DNA of 64,000 nucleotides from Clarkia xantiana subsp. parviflora (lineage: Eukaryota; Streptophyta; Magnoliopsida; Myrtales; Onagraceae), in the NCBI GenBank assembly GCA_036873135.1, contig JAPTYO010000010.1:24917772-24981771 (forward strand). The letters are read 5' to 3'. Positions 11,100 to 23,826 of the stretch are shown here, in pieces. The first letter of the stretch is position 1. Each line of letters starts with the position of its first letter. Under the pieces are notes generated by a model. The model was not told where the DNA came from, did not search any database, and worked only from the letters and a program-made list of their open reading frames with translations. Position numbers and translations under genes: made by a program.

Positions 11100-13244
11100 T
11101 GGTCAAGAGAAAAAAAAGTTATCATATAAGAATTTTATGATGTGCCATATATGTTTAAATAGCTTCAATACATTGCACAAATATGGGTCTTGAATGTTGG
11201 GAAAAATGTGTTGGATACAAATAAATTATATGAGAATAATGATTCATATATATTAAAGCAATAGTTGCTGATTGTCATTGATGAACAACTTTTCCCAACA
11301 TTAGGGGAGAGAAAAGAAGCAGTTGATGAAAATAGATTGACTGAAAAAAATTGTTACTATCTCATATGGATCCTCGCACAATGATAATATGAACCCGAAG
11401 TTCAAAAAGATAACCATTTTCAGATACTGCCTATTAAGTGACTTTATGAGACCCATAAAGTAATAAGTCAATTACCGGCTGCAAATGCTCCAATTTAAAT
11501 GTCCCGGTTAGACAAACTATAATAAAAATAACTCACTCCTGAAGCGCGTGATATCAGTTCCAAAGAAATTTTATTGATAAAAGAATGGAGCATAGAAAGA
11601 AAATAGATAAATATGGTCTTATTATGGAAGTGATTTCCCAAAAGAAGTAAAGACATAACTAAATATGAAACCCCAGAAGTGGTTCACAGGTACCTGAAAG
11701 TTGTTACAATTAAGAGATCTCGATGAGTTATGTTATTAATGAGAATTTATGGAACCGAGAATATCAAGTTGTCGACAACAGTTTTGATATTATTCATGAG
11801 TGAAATCATAAAACAAGACGAGGATCTTGAGCTCAATATGTTAAACAAATATTATGATTGACAAAATTTTGAAAAGACGCAAGTATTAGCATGAAAAATG
11901 CAGAAGGTGGAAGCCAGTGTATACAAATTATTTTTCGCATAAATAAATTGTGTCGTAAGATATATACGCACAACCTGTGGTACAAATGTTATATGCAGAA
12001 TCCTGACAATCATTATATGGATCATTTAGTGGAGCAATCACCTTCAAATATATTATTATGTTGGCAGTACATAATTTTTTTATGCGTCTCATGATATGAA
12101 TTATTTATAGCCTATTTGGGTGGCTAGTTTGATAGTGAAATCCAGAAGGATTTAAAATGTGAGCAAGGAAAATTTTCACAAAATGTTGAATAATAAAGAT
12201 ATTGTTCCATTTAAAATAATACAGGTTGATTATGTTATATTATCCATAGTGTATAACTCATTTGAGCTAAGTTGCATCATATGCTAATATGTGAATAAAG
12301 GAAACCGATAATTGATAAGTTGAACTGATCACGCTATAGCCGAAAGGGGCATCACGTGAGGGGGAGAATTTAAAGATATTGAAACTCGTGAAGAGTTTTT
12401 AATACAATCAACTTATTGATGATCTTAAATTCGGAAAATTATATTGAAGGGACAAATGTTTGACTCGGCCTGAAGATTGAGTACATAAGATATTGATTGA
12501 TAATATTCTTGTCCTTAAGATGTGGATAAATATAGTTTCCGTCCTGCTGAGATTTATGAAGAACACAATGGTCCAGAAGTACCTTATATAATGCTACATG
12601 AGGTCTATTATATCATGCTAACTACATTGGACATTATATGTTATTGGTTATAAGCAAGATTTAGTTCTTCTCAAACACATAAAATTCGAATGAAATTAAG
12701 AAAATATTGTGGTATCTCTGAGGGATGAATAACATGAGCTTGCTATCATAACGAGGCAATACTTGAATTTATTAACTATATACATGTGAAGTTGTGCATT
12801 TTGATTATGAGGATAATGCAGCATGTGTCGCTTAGATGGAAGACTATATCAAAGGAGATAAGACGAAACATATTTTCCAAAAGTATATTTTATCCACGAT
12901 GTTGAGAAGAGTGCAACATAACATCCAACAAGTATGTACGGATTTATTCCCGGAGGTTTACACGACTACGAAATTTGAAGAATGGTGAAAAATGCGGAAT
13001 TGCGTCGACTTAATGAAATTACGCGATGTCAACATTATGGGGAGAATCTACACCGTTGAACTCTTTTTCCCTTAACCAATGTTTTATCTCATTGGGTTTT
13101 CCTGGTAAGGTTTTTAACGAGGCAACTTACAAAAGAGATCCATAATTGTGTACTCTTTTTCATTCACTAGATTTTTATCCCAATGGATTTTTTCTAGTAA
13201 GGTTTTAATGAGGCACAATTCCCTTATGAACATCCTAGGGGAAG
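11100..13244 (+). pseudogene. Heavily decayed Copia pol fragment (integrase end to RNase H)
   Basis: Short stretches in changing frames match Copia pol in the right order: a segment ending in EPEVQK near 11395 (integrase/RT linker), GPEVPY at 12570-12587 (RT tail), and EDNAACVA at 12809-12832 followed by KGDKTKH (RNase H). Many stops and indels break all frames. Downstream is the TGGGTTTTCCTGGTAAGG and AACGAGGCA sequence common before Copia 3' LTRs (13093-13130, repeated near 13185-13215), then the purine tract AGGGGAAG at 13237-13244. The fragment is not functional. Confidence 0.65.
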
Positions 13245-13483
13245 TGTTATGTATATATTATATGGATGTTCAATATTATGTGTACATATCATCCTCAAAT
13301 TCTCTCTTCTACTACCTAGTAACAAAAATACCATTGTCTTTCCCATCCTCTGATAATTCCTCCGAATCCATGTTGGCTACAACAACACGTTTTATTTTAG
13401 TAAATAATAGTTTTCGATTTTTACTATTTGTGTATTTGAATTTCATAATATTTTAATTTATGTGAGAAATTTTGAAATATACA
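13245..13483 (+). repeat. Copia LTR with PPT upstream and PBS-like site downstream
   Basis: The segment begins TGTTATG directly after the purine tract and ends ATACA. Four bases later TGGTATCAG (13488-13496) matches the initiator-Met tRNA PBS used by Copia elements. A lone 3' LTR should not be followed by a PBS, so this LTR may once have been shared by two tandem copies. It is the only LTR of this family in the window. Confidence 0.5.
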
Positions 13484-13514
13484 TATATGGTATCAGGTTT
13501 TGTATTTTCTAAAC

Positions 13515-13518
<4 letters not shown>

Positions 13519-13582
<64 letters not shown>
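13519..13582. repeat. (AT)n microsatellite
   Basis: About 32 uninterrupted AT dinucleotides lie roughly 120 bp upstream of the PMEI TATA box. The run is likely length-polymorphic. Confidence 0.97.
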
Positions 13583-13585
<3 letters not shown>

Positions 13586-13698
13586 ATCAACCTTGATATT
13601 CAAACAGCTAAAAATAGGATCTGAACATTATTTGCGGAAAAAGTTATGAAATCAAGTGAAAGACTCTAAAAATAAACAAAATCAGTTAACAAAGCCCA

Positions 13699-13708
13699 CT
13701 ATATATAC
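13699..13708 (+). promoter_or_regulatory. Putative TATA box of the PMEI gene
   Basis: CTATATATAC lies 86 bp upstream of the chosen ATG (13794), a normal distance for a plant gene with a short leader. No transcript evidence is available. Confidence 0.5.
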
Positions 13709-13793
13709 AGTGCATCCTCAAACATATTTCTCAAGCCTTCTCAACTCAAATAAGAATAAATTTCTTGAACCCCATAATAAAAATAAACTAAAA

Positions 13794-16104
13794 ATGGGGT
13801 TCAAGAACAACAGTTTATTCTTCCTCGTTGTCTTCATCTCTGCCGTGTTGGTCAAGGAAGCAACATGCTCTCCTCGGAAGCTCGTTGGTAGGAAGAATAG
13901 CCTCCCCATCCGCATCAGCAAGAAAGCTGTCTTCGGTGCTAACGGTAATCAGCAATTTCATTAGACATATAGATTTTTGTGGAATTATTAGATTAATTAA
14001 TCTAAATCTAATACAAAGAAATATGATTTTTTTTATTAGATAGATAATGACAGAGGAAGAAATCAACATTTTAATGCATAAAATTAATTATAAAATTTAT
14101 ATTCTTAAACACGTATTTTATACCGTTGCGCTTATGTGTTTTAAAAATAACACAAAAATTCATATTACTATAAAATATTATATAATTTTAATATTTATAA
14201 ATATATATATTTATTTACTATAATCATAGTTTTAATTTGGACCGGATATGGCCGGATCTTGAACCGACCACAGAAGCGGTCTGATTCTATTAAAATAATA
14301 GAATGCCAGTGAACCGGTTCTGACTTGAGGATTTTGGGTCAGATTGGATCTGCCCAGTTCATCGCGAAAAAAAAGGACTGAATCTGTAAATTTATAAGTA
14401 AAGATTGCATTGGACTATTATTTTTTTACTGGAACCCGATTGATCCGAATCTGCTTGATAGGATCGAGAACAACCTTCCGGTTTTCAAATCAATAACCAC
14501 AATACTTTTTAAAATTAAATATTGCAATAAAATTCAAAACTTTTTTCTATTCTATAAACATTTCATTCATGTGAAAGTAGAACCGTAGACATTTTGAATA
14601 ACTTATGATATCATAATATTTCTAACATGAACGACATGTACAATAATCGTTGAGTCCTATCTGGAGTAACTAACTCACTGATAAAATTATTAGTCTTTGT
14701 TAAGTTTTTTTCCCTAGTTCACCGTTAAGTAGTATGTAGAAATTTGAGTTTAGTATTTTTTTTTTTTAATAATAACTAAAATGAAGAAGAATAATATATA
14801 GATATAGCAAATAATCTAAATGACCAAAAGTATAAATGCGCATACATTTAATATTGGGGGAAAGTGAACCAAACAAATTTGTAATTAAAAATTAATGCGT
14901 TCATTGTGGTAAATTCAAAATAAAATAATAACGTACATTATAAATATCATCATCTAGATATCATCACCACTATAAATGCACAAAATTAAAAGCCGACCAA
15001 ACCCTTATATAAATAAAAACTAATTAAAGTATGAAGTAATTGCAGGTGTTTCATAATCATGTTTAAACAACAATAATATATACATGAAAAGAAAAAAATT
15101 AATGATCCATTTAATTATTGTTTGAAATTATTGTATACACAGTTTGATTCATATTCAGAATAATAAATGAAATAAAATAAAATCAGTAACACTAATGCCT
15201 TTGAATAACTTATAACAATTCTATTTTAGATTATACTATACATTTTTTTCTCACATTTATCATTTTTTTTTTTGCCAACTCTCATAATTATAATTTTTAT
15301 TCCAAACTCACAATTATATTTGGATATAAAAAAATACATGGTAAGTTTTTTCCCATGAAATTTGTACACATTATCTAAAAAGTGTTGGTTTTGTAACGAT
15401 ATTTTGTAACTTTCATTTGAAAGAAAAAAAACGGCTTCTGTGGAGAACTGTGAGAGCTTAAACCTCATCTAATCAAGTAGATTTCTTAGTTAGACAATAA
15501 GAAATTTATAAAAGAGAAAAGAAATGAGATGGACAATTAAATTGAATTTATTGTATATGTTAGCGGCTAGTTTGCTTATTTGTCATCGCCACATTATATA
15601 TATATATATAGTAATTTAAAAAAGAATTGTGGTGTCCGCATAACAGAGCCACAGCCGGTGACGACGGTCTGCCAAAAAACCGACTACTCCACCCTATGCG
15701 TTCAGTCGGTTACCCCGGTCATGCACGGCGCCCCGGCGGACCCGGTCCACCTACTGGCGGCGGAGATCGAGGCCACAAGCCTAAAACTCCAGAAGGCCAA
15801 TGAAAAGCTCATAAGCATGTCCACAAACCCTTCAACTCCCAAACTCACCCTCTCAGCCTACGATATCTGCAAACAGCAGTATGACTCGGCCATCGACAGC
15901 CTCAACGTCGCAAAATCGGCCTTGAGCAGCCACGACTTGGGCACCCTCAACAGTGAGCTCAGTGCTGTTATCACCGATGCCGGAACCTGCGATGACACCT
16001 TTGCCGAAAATCCCGATACCGTGTCCCCGTTTACGGAAACTGATGAGGAGCTTAGCCACCTTGGAAGCAACTGCCTGGCGATAGCTGAACTCATTAAATG
16101 GTAA
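13794..16104 (+). CDS. Plant invertase/pectin methylesterase inhibitor, two exons
   Basis: Proposed exons are 13794-13944 and 15647-16104 (intron GT at 13945, AG at 15645-15646), joining in phase to give 202 aa. Exon 1 encodes a signal peptide (MGFKNN, then a hydrophobic core, then ATCS), so the protein is predicted to be secreted. Exon 2 has the PMEI fold signature: VCQKTDYSTLC (paired N-terminal cysteines), YDICKQQYDSA, GTCDD and NCLAIAELI, matching the conserved cysteines of PF04043. Members bind pectin methylesterase in the cell wall, or cell-wall or vacuolar invertase; sequence alone does not decide which. Length is normal for the family. Many PMEI genes lack introns, so the 1.7-kb intron is worth noting. 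Without splicing, exon 2 would lack a signal peptide, which supports the model. The upstream boundary is repeat-derived, so the promoter is short. Confidence 0.75.
13945..15646 (+). other. Intron of the PMEI gene
   Basis: This is an AT-rich intron with no gene. At 14240-14490 it has sequence rich in ACCGG and GGTTC motifs, loosely like the hAT-type element at 39328-40035. It may be an old non-autonomous copy, but termini were not found. Confidence 0.5.
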
Positions 16105-17460
16105 TTCATGGACTGTTTGTGTAAACATGTGATGTTTGTGATGTAATTGATATGTTTGTACTCTGAAGGAAGGGAAAAGTAATGTGATTGGTTTGCTCGT
16201 GTTACGTGCGTGTTGTCGTCGTGATAATATTATAAGGATATAATGATGCTAATTCTAATTATTAAATAAGGGTATAATTATGTTCTACTCTGAAGATTTC
16301 ATAAGTATAGTCTGATTTATAAATTGAATTTAAATTATGTAAATAATGATATAAAATTAAGTAATTCTTAAAACTTTAAAAAAAAATCTGAAAATTTTAC
16401 GTTAAATATTTGAGGAATTAATCGGAAATAAGAAAACTCACTGAAAGGCTTTCCGGTCTTTTTTTTTTTTTTTTTTTTTGCAATACTTATCTTCTCTTAT
16501 TTAGAAAAATTAAGTCCATTGTTATACTGTGATTGATCTGAATGCTTGATCCAAACTTGTATAAAAATTAGTGACAAATTTGCAGCAGATATAGGCTTAT
16601 TCATGTAACTATTTCAAAGTTGTTAATGAAGTGACCAAAATTTATAATAATGGTAAAAATATCCAAATGGATTCAAAAATAAATTGAAACGACTATAGTG
16701 AAATATCTTTAAATGCTTAATATTTTCATCCAATTTTAACGAGCTTTTCAATTGAGCGTTAAAATTAAAGTATTTTGTTGCAAACCATTTAATTCATTAT
16801 CAAATTCATATAAGGCACACATCAAAAGAATTCAAGTGGCCAACGCTCTTTTCATTTATGTCAAATTTAATAAAAATTATTGTAATGTTCAGGTAACAAT
16901 AATTTTTATAAAAGTAAAGTTTATAATCAATTCAAAGTTCGTATAGTAAGATCAACGTAATTTTTTTACGAAAATAACAAACATCGAAAACTAATTACAT
17001 ATCTATTTTTCCTTTTAGTTGGGCTGCATCGGGGCTCTGGCCCAGGCTTCCTTGTTTTCATCAAACTTGGGCATGTAATCACAATCAATAAAATTCGAGG
17101 GCTTCATTGAACAAGATAGAAATTTGTGTAAGAATGTGAGATATTTTGTGCGTTTAGTTCTAAAATGCTATTTCTATATGATCGAGGGTATGCGATGGTT
17201 TGGATCCCTCACAACAAGGGTCAACAATGAAGTGGTGAAAATCAAATAACCATGGTTTTTCATATTATTTACTGCGATGGTTAACCGCACCATTATGGTG
17301 TGGTGCGATTTGTTAGTCGAACAGGGGTAAAATCAGAAATTCTGAAATATGTAGGACAAACATCCAATAAATTTTTATTAGGTAATGAATACATAATTAA
17401 CGAGTAATATGTATGTTTATGAAAACCAAAATTGCGACACGTCAACCAAACTGAAAGATG
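16105..17460. other. AT-rich intergenic sequence, no gene seen
   Basis: This is the 3' flank of the PMEI gene. A T homopolymer lies near 16460. No coding region, RNA gene or clear element ends were found. Confidence 0.6.
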
Positions 17461-18360
17461 AGTTTTTAACTGAGGCCCGTGCGGATCACGGTCTCCTTAA
17501 GGCAATTTCGCCTCGCCTCACCCTCAGGCTATGCAACGAGGTTTATCAAATGGGCGATCAACTCCCATGATTCAATAGCGTCGTTGACACGAATAGTGCA
17601 TACAATTCGTTCAACTGAACCGAACAGTACATGAACTCAAACAAGAATGTGATAATCAGAGAAAAATAATAAGAGAAATTTAATCTCGGAACAAGGATAA
17701 AACCTGAGCAACGGTAGTTACGAAATTGGAGGTGAGAAAGTTGAAGAACTCCGCAGCCTAGAGTATGTCGAAAATTTAGTGAGGAATTTCTTATTCAAAT
17801 TGAATTTTCAGAATTGGAATACCATCCATATATAAAGGGTGGATTGAGCCACATACCAAATATACACAGATTATATTCCGCATATAAAATATTCGGTACT
17901 AACAACTTGCCATAACAGCACGATACAATGTATTTGGACATCACTAAAGTAGGAAAATTCGGTTTGCAATATTGACAGAATATTGTTTTCCAAATTCGGT
18001 TTTGGGCAATATTCCGTTTGGCAAGACCGGGCTCACGCGAACTAAGCTTTTTGGGACGACAATCGTGTACGCATGTCTAGGGCACGCACAGAAGCCAAAC
18101 CTGCCGGAGTGTGCTTCGGATCCGGTGATTTACACCCCCCTGCTCAGGCGCGTGTAGAGAGAGCCTTCCATCTAGTAATTAGTTACCACTTTAATATGTT
18201 TGCCTCAGTATATACTATGCAAAATTGCTTGCCCAGTCGATGTGGGACAAAGCAAATGCATAGGTGAGTGTCACGACAATATTAATGCCATTCACTACAG
18301 TGAATTGGGCTTTAAGTTGGCCCACTGAAGCCAAAATTAAGCTCCAAGTCCAACGATCCC
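17460..18360 (-). repeat. LTR region of the minus-strand Copia element
   Basis: Most of this segment aligns by eye with 54550-55260 in reverse complement. Matches include the GCGTACACGA block near 18070 and the CCTTAAGGAGACCGTGATC block near 17485. Edges are approximate; terminal dinucleotides and a TSD were not resolved. Confidence 0.5.
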
Positions 18361-18922
18361 CCACATGAATGGTATTGGAAACCTAAGTAAGCTCTAGACT
18401 TGATAGTTTGAGTTCAACGGTCAACACCTGCATAGGATAGGTATGGGAATCCCCTTTGAACCTTCCCTTGTGAACTTATACCGACTTTACTGGCTGGATA
18501 GTAGACGTGATGTCCTTGAACTAACTGTCGTTGGTGTAAATGATGATACAAGTCACACATATATCTTCCTAGTTTTGTTCGGTTCACGCCTCAATGTCCG
18601 TTATGGCCCATGACATTTTGCCTGGTTCTTCGAGCGTTTCTAAGAATTGCGCCATCAACAATTCCTTTCGAAGCGGTCCATCTTATCACTCACATAGGTG
18701 ATTCTTATCTCAACAGATTCATCACGACTCTGAATTAATTCAAGAGTTTCACCGTGTCTTTGAGATTTCTCACGAATCATTAAAAGTTTTTACTTAACAT
18801 TTTCCACACTATCACTGTTTTACATCTAAGAATGAGTTTGGGAGTTTGACCCCCACAGTGATCTCACTCACTCCTGTGATTAGGTTGTCCCTTTGAACCT
18901 AGATCTTGGGATCTCTAGTCAA

Positions 18923-20540
18923 CTAGGTTGGGTTTTCGTTCTCAGGAGTGTTTTCCACGTGCTTTAATCCCATTCCTCTCGATGCTTGGCCAAAAAGCTC
19001 TCTATTTAACCCTTTGGTTAGCAGATCCGCAATATTATCAGCCGATTTTACATAATCGAGTGTAATAATTCCAGTTGAGAGCAACTGTCTAATGGAGTTA
19101 TGTCTTCGACGAATATGTTTAGACTTTCCATTATACATATTACTCTGTGCCCTGCCTATTTCCAATTGACTATCGTAATGTATGCATATTGCTGACAAGG
19201 GTTTTGGCCACCTCGGAATATCCTCTATAATCTGACATAACCAATTCCGCCTCTTCAGCGCATTAGTCGAGTGCTATAAACTAAGATTCCATGGTGGATC
19301 TGGCTATAACTGTTTCTTTTGAGGATTTTCATGACACAACTGCACCTCCTAGGGTAAACACATACCCACTTATGCTTGGGTGTCTTGTAAAGTGCAGTCC
19401 ATAACTACGAGTATGTCTCAGGTACCTAAGTAGCCTGACGATTCCATCCCAGTGATCTGCACTTGGATTACTCGTGTATCTGCTCGGCACGCCCACATCG
19501 TGTGCTATATCAGGTCTAGTACATTACACTCCCAATGATCCTAGCGTATTCAATCTGAGAATCCCCTTATCATTTGTTTTTAGAGAAATACTTGCTTGAA
19601 TCCATTGGAGTGCTGACCTCTCTCATATCGTCTTTGTTGAATTTTTCTAATATCTTATCGATATATTGAGATTGACTTAGAGTAATTCCTTCTGATGTTC
19701 TTGTGATTTTTATGCCAAAAATCACATCAGCAAGGCACATATCTTTCATGTTAAATCTCAAATTCAACATATGTTTCGTTGAGCGAACCATGTCATCGTT
19801 ACTCGCGATGATGAGCATGTCATCGACGTAAAGACATAGGATTGCATAACCGCTATCTGTATCTTTCACGTAGATGCACTTGTCACATTCATTAATTCTA
19901 AAGCCCTTCTATATCATGACACTATCAAATTTTTTATGCCATTGTTTCGGTGCTTGCTTAAGACCGTATAATGACTTAACGAGTTTACAGACTTTTTTTT
20001 CTTGTCCTGGAGCTGAGAAACCCTCGGGTTGTTCCATATAAATATCTTCTTCTAAGTCTCGAAAGCTGTCTTCACATCCATTTGATGTATTGCAAGATTT
20101 CGTAGAGCCGCAATTGCAAGTACTATTTTATTGGACGTGATTATCATCACATGAGAATATGTGTAAAAGTAATCAAGACCTTCCTTCTGTCTGTAATCTT
20201 TGGTCACAAGTCGGGCTTTATATTTATCTATTGAACCATATGCTTACATCTTTTGTTTAAAAATCCATTTGTATCCTAGCGGCTTGCTTCCGAGTGGAAG
20301 ATCCACAAGTTCCCAAGTATTATTTTTCTAGATGGATTCAATTTCACTATTGATTGCCTCTTTCCATAGAGATCCCTCAGAAGAGTTCACAGCTTCGTTG
20401 TAAGTCTGAGGTTCGGCTTCGAGCATATAGGTCAGAAATTCTGCACCATAGGCTTTTTCAATCATTGCTCTTTTACTTCTCCTGGGCCCGACCTCAGTTT
20501 CGACTTCTGTCTCAACTTCAACAATGTCATGTTCTTTGAT
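18923..20540 (-). pseudogene. Copia pol remnant: reverse transcriptase and RNase H
   Basis: On the minus strand, 19869-19570 encodes an RT segment with LYVDDMLIIASN (the YVDD catalytic box), and 19198-18923 encodes the RNase H tail with KSADNIADLLTKGL. Upstream, the RT core (SLYGLKQAPKQWH-type sequence near 19960) and the linker before RT are recognisable up to about 20540 in other frames. Several stops and frameshifts are present (for example just before the 19869 frame), so it is inactive. Confidence 0.75.
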
Positions 20541-21180
20541 GGATATTCGCCCAATTCGGGTTCGTATTTATATTCCGGACTTCGTTAACACGTCAAAATC
20601 TCATAAACGGTTCGAAAACACATCTCCGAGGTTCAAAACGGTCCGGCACGCGACACATGCGCCCGGACCGGACCTCTGGATTGCCAAGACACCTCCGGAT
20701 TGCCCAAGACGACCCGGAGTACGTCGGGATCGCCCGAACCCGACGTAACCCGAGTCGTCATTTGCGACGCACGTGTTCCCTTTGTGTCATCACACTAAGT
20801 TAGAGTTTTCCAATAGCCAACCTTGATCAAACCAGACGACGGTTCATATTTTCTCTAAAATCGTCGTCAAACTGCTCAAAAACCGGGATCGGTTCTAAGG
20901 TTGCCTATAAATAGGGGACCTAGGCCATTCATTTGAAGGGAATTCCACTTGAGATTGGCTTAGGAGCTCTAATTTCTCTCTAGCTTTCTCTCTCTAGAAA
21001 TCTCATTTTAGCATCGGAGAGGGCTCAACCGGCACCACCCCCTCTTCGTCTTGGTTATTGCCCTTTGTACAGGTCCGGACGACTAGGCGTGAAGTAAAGA
21101 GCGCGAGAAGGAAGGACCCCACACGACGATAACTTGGAGATTCGTCAAGGCCGTTACCTCTAGCAGTTCAGGACGAAACA
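20540..21180 (+). repeat. 5' LTR (right part) of element B
   Basis: The LTR ends in ACGAAACA at 21180, directly before the PBS. A TATA box (CTATAAATAG, 20905-20914) lies about 275 bp before the LTR end. The left edge is set where Copia coding similarity stops, and no TSD was established. Confidence 0.55.
20905..20914 (+). promoter_or_regulatory. TATA box in the LTR of element B
   Basis: CTATAAATAG followed by GGGGACC is a good plant TATA element placed to drive the gag transcript. Confidence 0.6.
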
Positions 21181-21198
21181 TTTTGCGCCGTCCGCGAG
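21181..21198 (+). other. Degenerate primer binding site of element B
   Basis: TTTTGCGCCGTCCGCGAG starts right at the LTR end. It resembles the tRNA-Asp-type PBS (TGGCGCCG...) of Tat/Athila elements with changed bases. Confidence 0.55.
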
Positions 21199-21231
21199 AT
21201 TCGAACAAGAAGCTATATTGCACCACAAGCT

Positions 21232-23374
21232 ATGACGAGCAATCATCCTCCTCGTGATGGTGTCAACCTGCAGGAAAAGAGTAAAGTCCCAGGGCGCCCA
21301 AATAAGACGCCTGCAAGGAGTCAGCCTGGACCTTCGAACATCCCACAAGCTACCTCGACTGCTTCCCCAGTGCCAGGAAGAGACGTGCCCCCAACACAGC
21401 ACGAGCAAGGAGCATACAACCCAGTGCACAATACACCCCCTCCAGGGTTCGAGCACGAAGCGCACACAAATAAAAAATTCCCCCATGGGATGCCTGCTGA
21501 GGAGACACAACCTGGAAGAGGTGCACACCCAGCGCCAACAGTTACTCCTGCTATGATGGTTGCACTTGAAGAGCTGTTAGCTTTCAGAGAAATGCTAAGG
21601 AACCAAGGATTTGCACCACCTCCTCCCCCACCTCCACCAGTCAGGGGACATGCCGTGCCAGCAAGGGCAGTGTCACACAACACTTCCCGCCAAAAGACTC
21701 CATTCCAAGGAGAGGAACAGCATCCAGAAGAATAATTCCAGTTCCAACAAGCAAGGAGTGCGCCAAGGCAAGAAGAAACGCGTTCATTCAATCCTTATGA
21801 AAGAACGCCGGGTCTGGAAGAATCATGGAGACAACCACCGCCTCCACAATCACAGCAATACTATAAGGAGAGTTCCTACCAGGAAACCAGCCAATAACAT
21901 GCTGGGATGTATCGCAACACTGGATGTAGAAGACCAGTGAACAATGATGACGTCCCAATCACGGGACTCACTGCAAAAGACATGGAAGCAATAATAGAGA
22001 AAAGGATGAAGAAGGCCAAGATGAGGGCATGCATGCATTAGCTGATAATGCATCTCATCCCTTCGCAGACGAGCTGGTATACAGCTGTGTACCAGACGCG
22101 CTCTATGGAATAAAAATAGACAAGTACCGGGGAAAAGGCGACCCAATAGAGCATGTACAACAGCATGAAGCCTCTCTGCTGGGAAGAACCGACAACCCAC
22201 ATCATGTAGCCATGACGTGTTCCCAAACTCTGGCAGGGACTGCAGCGCATTGGTTCTTCTCACTTCCATGCGGGAGTATGACTTCTTGGCCCTATTTAAA
22301 GGCTAAATTCATTCGGCGTTATATAGGAGACACACGCTCCTAAAAGGAGCAAACACATTGAATAGCATCCAACAACAGAACGACGAATCATTGGCAGATT
22401 AATATGTCCGCTTCAACCAGAACGTTGCTGACATCCAAGGAAATTTGACTGAAGGGGATATAGTGCGTGCTTTAATAAACCACTTAGGTCGTAAAGGATA
22501 CGCACTTGCTGAGAAGATGTCCAAACGACCTGCTGAAACACTTGAAGAGTTGGCCTCAAGAGTGAAGGAGTTTGTAGACCTGGAGAGATTCAGGGAACAA
22601 AACAAAGCTAAAGTAAGTGCTGCCCGAGCAAAAGAAAACAACAAGCTAGCAAAGCCTCAACAAGGCAGCCAACAAAACAGGCAGTGGCAACCACAGCCTA
22701 AGAGACCATTTCAATCAGATTTCCAGAAGCCCAAGGAAATCAATCTTGCTGAATGCGTTCCTCTGAATGCGCCACTATCCGTTATTTTGAAGGAAATGAA
22801 GGAAACAAATATGTGGAAGGAACCTGTCAACTTCCGAAAAGGTCCGTTGGAGAAGGAAGAGAACAAGTGGTGTGAAAACCACGAGGTTCATGGCCACGAA
22901 ACGGACAAATGCGTGAGTCTCAGATTCCGCATCAACACTTTCATCCTAAAGGGTGAGTTAAAGCATTATGTCGACCAAAGCGATAAGCGTCCAAAGAGAG
23001 CCAATGCAGAGTCATCTGGAAAGGGAAAAGGAAAAGAGAAGGTCAATGATAACCCGCCTCCGCCAAAACGAGGCGTAATCAATGTCATCCATGGAGGCCC
23101 AGCTGCTGGCGGTCACATGTCAAACCTAAGAGATGTTTATGCCTCACAAGTAAAGACACTTCCTAAGTACGGGAAGCGACGTCAACCTGAAAAAGACGAC
23201 GTCGTCATTCAATTCTCAAAAGAGCATATGAAACATATTGTCTATCCTCATGACGACGCTCTTGTCATCACAATGGACATTGATGCGTATGATGTAAAAC
23301 GCATCTTGGCTGACGGACGCAGCTCTGCTGACATTCTACATGTAGAGTACTCGAACAATTGGGAAAGACGCTAG
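21232..23374 (+). pseudogene. Gypsy (Tat-type) gag, broken
   Basis: The first ATG after the PBS opens a Pro/Gln-rich N-terminus with a run of eight prolines. The Retrotrans_gag region follows at about 22030-22600, with KIDKYRGKGDPIEHVQQHEA, MTCSQTLAGTAAHWFFSLP and SRVKEFVDLERFREQ. The C-terminal region at 22730-22990 has ECVPLNAPLSVILKEMK and a zinc-knuckle-like WCENHEVHGHETDKCVSL. In-frame stops occur at 21733 and about 21895, a frameshift near 22030, and another stop near 22400. Gag would form the virus-like particle; this copy cannot make a full-length product. Confidence 0.8.
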
Positions 23375-23634
23375 CGGACCTTACTCCGGGATCTTTCACA
23401 TTGGTCAGCTTTGCTGGTGCTGCAACAAGTCCCTTAGGAACAATCACACTGCCGGTCATTTTTGGTGAAGGGTGGAAAACCCTTAATGTCAATGTCACCT
23501 TCGTGGTGGTGGAAGATCTAGGAGCGTATAACGGAATCTTAGGGAGCGACTATAAACTCTTATGTGATGTTCCATCCACTGTTCACCAAAAGATGAAGTT
23601 CCCGACGAAAAACGGAATTGGGGAAGTATTGTGA
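23275..23634 (+). pseudogene. Gypsy aspartic protease remnant
   Basis: The active-site region reads DGRSSADIL (23312-23338) where Tat proteases normally have a DGGSS-type motif, so a glycine is replaced. After a frameshift near 23360-23375 the second half follows, with LPVIFGEGWKTLNVNVTFVV and the flap-side YNGILGSD, ending with TGA at 23632-23634. In a complete element RT would follow; here a gag-like segment does. Confidence 0.75.
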
Positions 23635-23826
23635 GATCAGACGACAGCACGAAAGTGCTATGTTAATGCACTCAAGAGCAGAAAACATGTCACCATATCA
23701 ATGGTTGACACTTCCAAGAGGAGAAGGTTGGATATCGAACCCAATGATGAAGAAGCAAAGGAACAAGTTTTAACACTTGCAAGTCCGCCTAAGAGAATAT
23801 GCTTCCCAACATGGCAAAGCGTGTGA

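Larger units (their letters stand above)
17460..20540 (-). mobile_element. Truncated Copia element on the minus strand
   Basis: Reading right to left, there is pol coding sequence (20540-18923), a non-coding 3' region with the purine-rich ATGTGGGGGATCG (near 18356), then LTR sequence down to about 17460. The LTR family recurs at 54.5-55.26 kb and shares the block CTTAAGGAGACCGTGATC (here reverse-complemented at about 17485). The 5' half (LTR, gag, protease, integrase) is absent, and the coding sequence stops where element B begins near 20540, which suggests that B's insertion or a deletion removed it. Tork-like ends are suggested but the lineage is not proven. Confidence 0.65.

Noticed and set aside
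21254..21940. Overlapping open frames in and opposite gag
   Set aside because: They are shadows of the Pro/Gln-rich gag sequence in other frames.
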